NCBI RefSeq assembly: GCF_014199935.1 | Contig: NZ_JACHOP010000021.1 | Coordinates: forward strand, 31,490 to 95,489 | DNA: 64,000 bases | From: Methylorubrum rhodinum | GTDB taxonomy: Bacteria; Pseudomonadota; Alphaproteobacteria; Rhizobiales; Beijerinckiaceae | Reading direction: 5' to 3' | Shown: in pieces, positions 58,315 through 64,000 of the stretch | How the letters are laid out: each line of letters starts with the position of its first letter | How positions within the stretch are numbered: position 1 is the first letter of the stretch | The notes under the pieces: generated by a model | The model's input: only the letters and a program-made list of their open reading frames with translations | What the model was told of the DNA's origin: nothing | Databases searched by the model: none | Made by a program: the position numbers and the translations under genes

Positions 58315-60450
58315 GTGTCTGACAACATGCGCCTCGTCGCGCGGGTCGAGGACCAGTTCACCGGCCCTCTCGCCAAGCTGAAACACGAGATCGTCGGCGT
58401 CTCCGACACGACTAAGAAGCACACCAGCGCGTGGCGCAAGGACTGGGACGAAGCCCGCGGCGGCATCACCCGGTTCGAGGGCGCGTTGAACGGCGTCACC
58501 CCCGTCCTGACGCGCCTTGGCGTGTCGGGCATCGGCGTCGCCCTGTCGATCGGCGGGATGGCCTCGGCGCTGGGCGAGTTCTCGCTTAAGACGCGCGGCC
58601 TCAGCCAGACATCGAAGGACATCGGGCTCACCGTCGATCAACTGCGCGCCTTCAATGCGCTGGGCGAGCGGTTCGGCGTCACCGCCGACACGATGACGAG
58701 CGCGGCGAAGTCGTTCGCCGGGCAGATGTACGAGATCAAGCGCCAGGGCTCGACCTACGTCGAGCTGCAGGCGATGAACCTCGCCAAGCTCGCCGAGGAC
58801 CTGGCCAGCTCGAAGTCGATGGAGCAGGCGATCCAGCGCGGCATGGAAGGCCTGCGCGCGATCCCCGACTCCGAGGTCCGTCGCCGGGTCTCGCGCCTGC
58901 TGTTCGGCACCGACGACATCGGCCTGATCGCCTCGAACCTCACCGGCACGGTGAAGGGCGCGCTCGGCGAGGTCTCCCAGGCCATCGGCAAGATGGACAA
59001 GGATACCGAGCAGGCGGCCAAGGATTTCCAGAAGCACATGAACCACATCAGCGAGGCCGCGGAGCGTGCTAGGCTGAAATTCATCGGACCGCTGCTGGAG
59101 AGCATGGTCGGCGCTGTCGACTTCATCGAAAAGCGCGGTCTCTTTGGTCAGGACAAGAACGCTCCTTCCCAGAGCCCGCCGACCGATCTCGACGAGTCGC
59201 TCGATGCGCAGATGCGAGGACAGCGCCCCCTCTCGAAGTCTGAAAAAGAACGCCAAAACCGCGCCGACACCGCCGCGCGGGAGCTCGCCCAGAAGTCCGG
59301 CGAACTCGACTATGCCCGCAAGCGGATCGTGCGCGAGCCCGAGGTGGAACGCCGCCTCACTGCGGAGATCCAGCGCCTCACTGACGAGCTGCGACGCCTG
59401 CGCGAGCAGGGTGCAACCCTGAACCCGTCGAGCTTCGGCGGCCCGGCCGGCGGCGGCTCGCTGATCCAGAAGGCGGCCTGGGGCGGGGGAGGGTTCGGCA
59501 GGTTCGGCGGTGGCCCGCTGAGTGGGTATGGCGGCGGCGGTAGTGGCAGCTTCGGCGGGCCGCTCGGCAACTCCGGTGGCAGCGGCCCGCTGGGCAACGG
59601 TGGAACGACATCCCTGCGTGCACCCGTGCCCTATCAGGGCGCGATCAGCGGGCAGCGTGGCGGAGTTCCCGAGGGGCAGGACGGTCCTTTGGCCGCCAAG
59701 TACCCCGATGGCCTTGCGGCAGGCATCCGCCAGACCGCGAAGGATCTCGGGGTGTCGGCTGAGGACATCGCGACGGTGCTTTCCTACGAGACCGGCGGCA
59801 CCTTCGATAAGTGGAAGCGCGGTCCGACCACGAAGTGGGGCACGCATCGAGGGCTGATCCAGTGGGGTGAGCCGCAGGCCCAAAAATACGGCGTCACGGC
59901 CGATATGTCGGCGGGCGAGCAGATGCGCGCTGTGACCCGCTACCTCCGGGATGCCGGCGTGAAGCCCGGCATGGGCATCCTCGACATCTACAGCGCCGTG
60001 AATGCCGGGCGGGTAGGTCGCTACAACGCCAGCGACGCGGCGGCGGGCGGCGCTTGGGGTACGGTGCGGGACAAGGTCGAGCACCAGATGCACGGCCATC
60101 GCCGGAAGGCCGCAGCGCTGTTGCGGACGGATCTAGACGGCGACGTCGCGGCCAGCGCCCCAGGCGAGGCTGACGTGCCCTGGCACCAACGCCTGCGCTC
60201 GAACGAGCCGGGCAAGATGAGCCGCCTGCGCGACGACGAGCTTGAGGTGCCGGGCTCCGGCGAGCGCCCCGGCGACCGCATGATGCGTCGCTTCTACGGT
60301 GAAGGTGCGCCGGTCGCGAAGGGCGGCAAGGGCAGCCTGCACATCACCTTGGAGGGCTTCCCGCCGGGGTCGAAGGCGAAAGCGTCCATGGATGACCTGT
60401 TCCGCGACACGAAAGTGGAGCGCGGGCGGTCGCAGATGGACATGACCTGA
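58315..60450 (+). CDS. Tape-measure-like protein with muramidase-like domain
   Basis: 711 residues from GTG 58315 (AGAAGGACA upstream). N-terminal 1-290 resemble phage tail tape-measure proteins (LVARVEDQFTGPLAKLKHEIVGVS, then hydrophobic LGVSGIGVALSIGGMASALG, long helices). Residues about 290-370 are coiled coil; about 380-445 a Gly/Ser-rich linker; about 455-600 a lysozyme-like domain with catalytic-type Glu492 in VLSYETGG, GLIQWGEPQAQKYGV and DIYSAVNAGRVGRYNASDA. Possible roles are tail-length ruler and local peptidoglycan cleavage. No other tail gene was found beside it. Confidence 0.82.
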   Translation: MSDNMRLVARVEDQFTGPLAKLKHEIVGVSDTTKKHTSAWRKDWDEARGGITRFEGALNGVTPVLTRLGVSGIGVALSIGGMASALGEFSLKTRGLSQTSKDIGLTVDQLRAFNALGERFGVTADTMTSAAKSFAGQMYEIKRQGSTYVELQAMNLAKLAEDLASSKSMEQAIQRGMEGLRAIPDSEVRRRVSRLLFGTDDIGLIASNLTGTVKGALGEVSQAIGKMDKDTEQAAKDFQKHMNHISEAAERARLKFIGPLLESMVGAVDFIEKRGLFGQDKNAPSQSPPTDLDESLDAQMRGQRPLSKSEKERQNRADTAARELAQKSGELDYARKRIVREPEVERRLTAEIQRLTDELRRLREQGATLNPSSFGGPAGGGSLIQKAAWGGGGFGRFGGGPLSGYGGGGSGSFGGPLGNSGGSGPLGNGGTTSLRAPVPYQGAISGQRGGVPEGQDGPLAAKYPDGLAAGIRQTAKDLGVSAEDIATVLSYETGGTFDKWKRGPTTKWGTHRGLIQWGEPQAQKYGVTADMSAGEQMRAVTRYLRDAGVKPGMGILDIYSAVNAGRVGRYNASDAAAGGAWGTVRDKVEHQMHGHRRKAAALLRTDLDGDVAASAPGEADVPWHQRLRSNEPGKMSRLRDDELEVPGSGERPGDRMMRRFYGEGAPVAKGGKGSLHITLEGFPPGSKAKASMDDLFRDTKVERGRSQMDMT

Positions 60451-60479
60451 GCTATCGCCCCCAAGCCCGCACACCGCCA

Positions 60480-60510
60480 CCCCGCCCGGCTCCGGCTGGG
60501 CGGGGCTTTT
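60480..60510 (+). terminator. Terminator after the tape-measure-like gene
   Basis: Stem ccccgccc / gggcgggg with imperfect extension (loop region ggctccggct), then tttt. Lies 30 bp past the stop and marks the end of the plus-strand run. Confidence 0.75.
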
Positions 60511-60530
60511 CGCGTTCCGGGCTGTCGGGA

Positions 60531-60923
60531 TCAGGCCGGCCGGCATACCGTCCGATCGTCCTCGTCGAACACGTATTCGAGCACTCCGTAGGGTGGCCCG
60601 TCGAACCAGCCGATGGCCTCGGCCTCCGCTCCGGTGAGCGTGCGCGTCACGACGGGCTCGCCGACTTCCTTGCTGGAAATCTGTGCCTCGTCCACGCGGA
60701 TCGCCACGACGACGCGCGTGCCGATGTCGGTGCAACGCCAGCGTCCAGGGCCGCACAGGAACTCGCCGCCGATCTTGAATTCCGAGAGGTCCATGCCGTT
60801 GTCTGCTCCGACGTCGATCTCGCTCGGGACATGGACGACGAGTCCCGGTACGGTCTCGCCGCGGGCGTGGGCTGCGGCCTGCTCCAGGCTGTCGACCAGT
60901 TCATCGAACAGCGCCTTCTTCAT
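60531..60923 (-). CDS. Hypothetical protein, third gene of BrnTA operon
   Basis: 130 residues, unknown. Starts MKKALFDELVDSLEQAAAHARGE, a short helix reminiscent of HigA/Xre-type antitoxin N termini, but continues with a beta-rich domain (FKIGGEFLCGPGRWRCTDIGTRVVVAIRVD and GWFDGPPYGVLEYVFDEDD). It begins 3 bp after the BrnA stop, so it is in the same operon. Possibly a modulator of the toxin system, or an independent cargo protein. Confidence 0.72.
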   Translation of the reverse strand: MKKALFDELVDSLEQAAAHARGETVPGLVVHVPSEIDVGADNGMDLSEFKIGGEFLCGPGRWRCTDIGTRVVVAIRVDEAQISSKEVGEPVVTRTLTGAEAEAIGWFDGPPYGVLEYVFDEDDRTVCRPA

Positions 60924-60926
60924 AGC

Positions 60927-61355
60927 TCACGCCTTGCTGCGGTGCTTCGCAGCACGCTCTTTGGCCGGACGCTGTGGCTGCTGAATTAACTTCTCCGCGT
61001 CATCGGCGCCCGACTGTTGCGGCAGCCGACGCGAGCCCACGATGACCGCCTCGTTGATACGGCCTTGCCAGCCGGGCCCCGTGGCCCGGAACGAGGCCAG
61101 GGCCGCGGGATCAAGGCGCAGCGTCACCTGCACCAGCTTGTTCGGCGAGCGCGGGCGGCCCCGGCGCGTCAGAGCCTTGAAGAGGGCCGGCGGCATCGCC
61201 TCGCGGGCCGGACGCATCTGCGCCAGTTGCTCGGTCGTCGCCTCAGGCGCGTCGGGATCGGTCGCGATCTCGACTTGGAGGGCAGCTTCCTCCTCCTCGG
61301 ACAGCATCTCGACCACGCGGGGCGTTGCGGTTTCACGCCTGGGATTGCTCGGCAT
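60927..61355 (-). CDS. brnA: BrnA-type antitoxin, ribbon-helix-helix
   Basis: 142 residues. The C-terminal half is the BrnA pattern: RRGRPRSPNKLVQVTLRLDPAALASFRATGPGWQGRINEAV, a DNA-binding ribbon-helix-helix; the N-terminal part, longer than usual, holds an acidic stretch (LSEEEEAALQVEIATDPDAPEA) that probably binds toxin. Overlaps the BrnT end by 23 bp, typical for co-translated toxin-antitoxin genes. It should repress its own promoter together with the toxin. Confidence 0.88.
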   Translation of the reverse strand: MPSNPRRETATPRVVEMLSEEEEAALQVEIATDPDAPEATTEQLAQMRPAREAMPPALFKALTRRGRPRSPNKLVQVTLRLDPAALASFRATGPGWQGRINEAVIVGSRRLPQQSGADDAEKLIQQPQRPAKERAAKHRSKA

Positions 61356-61626
61356 AGTCCCTCCTCTCGCGGTTGCTGGCGCGACGCAGGCTGATGGCTG
61401 AGATCGCCTCGGTCCCGTGGTAGGCGAACACGAGCGCCACGAGTTGGCCGTCGAGGAAGCCGACCGCCATGTGGCGCTCCTCGCCCCGCGCGCTCGCCTT
61501 CGCCGGCAGGATCATCGCCGTATCCCACTCGAATCGGTCGCGGGCGTCCACGAAGTCGAGGCCGTGACCGGCGGGCGGGGCCAGCCGGTTCCTCTCTCGC
61601 TTCGGTTCGTCCCACACCATCAGCAT
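61333..61626 (-). CDS. brnT: BrnT-type ribonuclease toxin
   Basis: 97 residues. Matches BrnT: WDEPKRERNRLAPPAGHGLDFVDARDRFEWDTAMI, then GEERHMAVGFLDGQLVALVFAYHGTEAISAISLRRASNRERRDY. BrnT is a RelE-superfamily ribonuclease that stops translation until neutralised by BrnA. Start ATG 61626, or 61620 which is also used in relatives. The insert PPAG after NRLA is unusual next to the common KHGxDF. Preceded by an AT-rich promoter-like stretch at 61628-61655. Confidence 0.88.
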   Translation of the reverse strand: MLMVWDEPKRERNRLAPPAGHGLDFVDARDRFEWDTAMILPAKASARGEERHMAVGFLDGQLVALVFAYHGTEAISAISLRRASNRERRDYAEQSQA

Positions 61627-61721
61627 GGGTTTTTTAGTAACTACTGAAATTGAGGCTGGCAAGCGGGTTGGCGCGATCCAACCGGCACGTCATTCCGGTA
61701 GGTGCGCGCCTTTCCGGCTCG

Positions 61722-62015
61722 TCACCGCCTCGCGGAGCGACGCATGTCCGCGCACACGGCGGCCAGCCCGTCCTTCACGACCCGCGAGCGGAACGCGGTG
61801 TCCGCCTCCCTGGTGGTCTGGTCGAACTCCGGCTCCGAAAGGACCGTTGCACAGGACTGAACGGCTCCCGCCGCCGCGCTTGCCCCGAAATCTTCCCGGC
61901 ACTCGATCTCGGCGAAGGTGAGCGTCGAGACGGATCGGACGGTGCCGTAGCAGTCGGTTTGCGCCTTCGCGGAGACGCATGACGCCAACGTGATTGCCGT
62001 GACGAGTCGCAGCAC
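61722..62015 (-). CDS. Small exported protein, 97 aa
   Basis: GTG 62015 follows GGAGGGGCGAACG and opens a signal peptide (VLRLVTAITLASCVSAKAQ), so it is preferred to the longer start at 62162. The mature part has three cysteines (TDCYGTVRSVSTLTFAEIECRED, VQSCATVL) and ends RRSARR. Not recognised. Last gene before attR, probably cargo. Confidence 0.68.
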   Translation of the reverse strand: MLRLVTAITLASCVSAKAQTDCYGTVRSVSTLTFAEIECREDFGASAAAGAVQSCATVLSEPEFDQTTREADTAFRSRVVKDGLAAVCADMRRSARR

Positions 62016-62245
62016 CGTTCGCCCCTCCGCTCGCCGGCGAAAATTGCCGCCACAGCCCATCTTGACGCTACTGCCGCCAGCTTGTCGCGGGAAGGGGCGG
62101 ATGCGCGATGTGCCAGCACTGAACATCTTGTCGTGAGCAGGCATTTTGGGTGCGGGAGCCATCGAAAATAACCGTTGCCGCTTAAGGGGCGCAGATATCT
62201 CGCACCTGAGGCAATCGGCGTTGATTTTGTTGTTTTATTTTACTT

Positions 62246-62261
62246 CTTTCCTGGGCACCAA
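62246..62261 (+). repeat. attR core, 16-bp direct repeat
   Basis: Second copy of ctttcctgggcaccaa in non-tRNA sequence, 17,296 bp from the first. Flanked by AT-rich sequence on the left, the usual look of the element side. Confidence 0.88.
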
Positions 62262-62858
62262 TTTTCTGAGAACTGCCATCATCTCAGAGACTTAACGCCA
62301 GATTGAGTGATACGCTAGGGTCAAAACCTAATCAGCTTGGGCATGCGAAGGGCTGCTAGGGATGGAGAGCGGGCTTCGAAGCTAAGGCCGGAACCGGACG
62401 TCCGTGCCAGTGGCGTAAGGTACGCTACGGGTTCGGGGATGAAGACCGGCGCCACCGGTCCGGTATGGGTCCACCCTAAACGGACTTGTTCGAGCCGGAT
62501 TTGCGAACCAGACAAGCCCCTGAAATGGCAACGGCCGAGAGGCGGTGCGAAAATCTTGAGTTTCGAGCATACCGGCACCTGAATAGAACCGCCGTGCCCG
62601 TTATCGATAAAAGGAAACGGCAAACAGCGTTCGCGAAAATAATCGACAGCACCGGCGCCATCGCCAATATGTCACATCTGCGAAAGAAAAGCCGATTATC
62701 CCTCCCCTAGCAATAAGTTGATCCCGGTCGAGTTCTATAAGCCCTCGTCACATCAAATTGGCGCGTGTAAAAATTCCGACAAGTCATCCACTTGAACAAT
62801 CATAAATTATGTCACGCTTCGGTCTCGCAGCCCTCTTCTGCCCGACTAAGGGATTACA
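62262..62858. other. 597-bp gap beyond attR
   Basis: Host side of attR. GC content is lower than in the chromosome core and no credible gene is seen on either strand, only short frames. It may be a degraded island, since it lies between two mobile boundaries. Confidence 0.45.
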
Positions 62859-62998
62859 ATGAACCCTATCACCTTTACCTACACTGGGCAGATCACAGCC
62901 TGCACCGTCGGGCAAAGTGGTTCTTATCTTATCAGCACGTACGGTGCTCAAGGTGGCGATAGCATCAGCGTAATTACTCACGCGCCTGATGGCAGGGT
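62859..62998 (+). pseudogene. Truncated gene start, Gly-rich surface protein type
   Basis: ATG 62859 opens MNPITFTYTGQITACTVGQSGSYLISTYGAQGGDS, a beginning typical of Gly-rich repeat proteins. The frame then meets the end of an IS66 transposase at about 62999 and cannot continue sensibly, so it looks interrupted by the insertion. The rest would lie beyond the insertion sequence and outside the window. Confidence 0.6.
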
Positions 62999-63935
62999 TC
63001 AAGCGCCGATAGTTTTCAGGATGGAGCCTAATGGATTGGCGCCGCTCAGGCGCGCGGTGTCGACGACGGTGCGGATGGCGGCCTCGCCCTCGGCGGCCCA
63101 CATGGCGCGATAGCCGTTGGTGACCTTCCGCTGCACGACAGCCGGACGCAGGAGCCGCTCGGAGCCGTTGTTGGTCGGCTCGACCTTTCCAGGATAGGCG
63201 AGGAAGACCAGGAGCTGATCGCGGGCGCGGCTGATCTTGGCCTGCAGCTCGCGGGTCAGGTCACAGCGGCTCGGCGTGACCAGGATGGCGCCGAGTTGCC
63301 GATCCAGGCTCCGGCGCTTGGCCGAGAGCGTCGCGGCAGCCAAGTCGGTGACGCGCTCGGCCAGGGCGAAGACGCTCTGCAACCAGAGCTGCAGGCGCCA
63401 GGGTACGGGATCGTCACTGACCTCGACGACATAGGCGACGTCGCGGGCCGGCAGGTCTGGTGCTCATCCGCGTGGCCTTGTTGGGCGGTGTAGCGGTCCG
63501 AGATCCACACCGCGGGCCGATGCCCGTCCATCATGTCCCGCACCACGCCGGCGCCGCGTGTCGGCGAGGCCGTGTGCACCACCGCGTCGGCCGAGTGGAA
63601 CAGCCAGTGGTAAGCGTTCGAGCCTTCGATCCGCACGCCGGTCTCGTCGCAGGCGACGACCTCAGCCCGGCGCAGGGTCGCGATGGCCGCGTCACGACCG
63701 GACCGGAAGCAGCCCTGCGCGCGGCGGAGCAGGTTCATCAGCCCGCCCTGGCTAAGCGTGAGGCCGAACAGGTCGGACAGCGCCGCCTGCAACCGTTCGT
63801 ACGAGAGCGCCTGGAAGGTTTTCAGGTACGTCGCCACCGCATGCAGCCGCGGACCAAACGGGGTGCCGCGCGCCGCCTCCGGCGCCGGTGCGACCACCCG
63901 TTCCCTGATCTGCCCCCACGAGGTGGTCCAAGTTC
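62999..63935 (-). pseudogene. IS66-family transposase, frameshifted
   Basis: C-terminal half (62999-63450) and N-terminal half (63450-63935) are in different frames. The N-terminal part shows IS66 DDE features: VVACDETGVRIEGSNAYHWLFHSADAVVHTASPTRGAGVV and WISDRYTAQQGHADEHQTC; the other half has FLAYPGKVEPTNNGSERLLRPAVVQRKVTNGYRAMWAAEGE. Around 63447-63455 the expected HQTCLAH.ARDVAY junction is lost by a small deletion of about ten bases. The upstream part is lost beyond about 63935, where other sequence begins. Confidence 0.82.
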
Positions 63936-64000
63936 GAAGTTAGTGCAGGGTCGGCCTTTGCTCCACGGGTAGCTTGGCCGGCGGAGCCGGTCGGGTGAGC

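Larger units (their letters stand above)
44950..62261. mobile_element. Integrated element of about 17.3 kb in tRNA-Leu(CAG)
   Basis: Bounded by a perfect 16-bp direct repeat of the tRNA 3' end. Gene order: integrase at the tRNA end (minus), small early genes, 21-bp-spaced repeats, primase-helicase, RTX gene (minus), second recombinase, paired coiled-coil genes, prohead protease, tape-measure/muramidase, BrnTA module (minus), exported protein. Lower GC patches (around 46400-46980, 53100-53700 and 58080-58200) contrast with the host. Capsid, portal, terminase and tail-tube genes are not visible, so it is either a satellite or a reduced prophage. Confidence 0.85.

Noticed and set aside
63900..64000. 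End of another insertion sequence beyond the IS66 remnant
   Set aside because: Sequence change near 63907-63935 suggests a boundary, but the window ends before terminal repeats or a transposase can be confirmed.

Overview
The window comes from a high-GC alphaproteobacterium, almost certainly Methylobacterium or Methylorubrum. The strongest clues are a lanmodulin gene next to a LutH-type TonB receptor, a methylsuccinyl-CoA dehydrogenase of the ethylmalonyl-CoA pathway, two phasin genes, and typical alphaproteobacterial thiC, panC, leuC, lipB and ctaA genes. Assignments rest on reading the sequence and on remembered family signatures; no database search was run.

Bases 1-13.4k are mostly chromosomal background: a partial nuclease-like exported protein, small hypotheticals, a diguanylate cyclase, a PAP2-type membrane phosphatase, an AlgX-like SGNH enzyme followed by a methyltransferase fusion, YihY and EamA membrane proteins, mcd, and a group 4 glycosyltransferase. 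From 13.5k to 20.1k lie a phasin with a probable PhaR operator inside its promoter, a second phasin-like protein, panC, and the lanthanide locus (lutH-type receptor, lanM, small exported protein). From 20.1k to 26.3k is an exopolysaccharide locus: phosphoglycosyltransferase, glycosyltransferase and Wza-like export lipoprotein on the minus strand, divergent from a Wzc-like chain-length protein. From 26.3k to 44.9k are a FlaG-like protein, thiC with a TPP riboswitch, a hemolysin III homologue, a GT61, ctaA, a DRL-type oxidoreductase, a truncated integrase beside tRNA-Leu(GAG), a FliN-like protein, lipB, a GT2, a YciE-like protein, a small transporter, a flagellin, an EAL protein, a dense stem-loop block and leuC.

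The most interesting part is an integrated element of about 17.3 kb. A 16-bp direct repeat of the tRNA-Leu(CAG) 3' end at 44950-44965 and 62246-62261 brackets it. It carries its own integrase at the tRNA end, small early genes, CACCCGAG direct repeats at exact 21-bp spacing, a TOPRIM/RecA-like primase-helicase, an RTX-type secreted protein, a second tyrosine recombinase, paralogous coiled-coil proteins, an S78-type prohead protease, a tape-measure protein fused to a muramidase-like domain, a BrnT/BrnA toxin-antitoxin pair with a third gene, and an exported protein. It has no recognisable terminase, portal, major capsid or tail tube gene, so it is either a phage satellite or a prophage reduced by deletion. 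In the integrated state the integrase reading frame runs antisense through the whole tRNA; reconstructing the circle predicts a protein about 32 residues shorter.

The right edge holds a broken IS66 transposase abutting the start of a truncated gene. Most of the other long open frames are shadows of real genes in GC-rich DNA and were left out.
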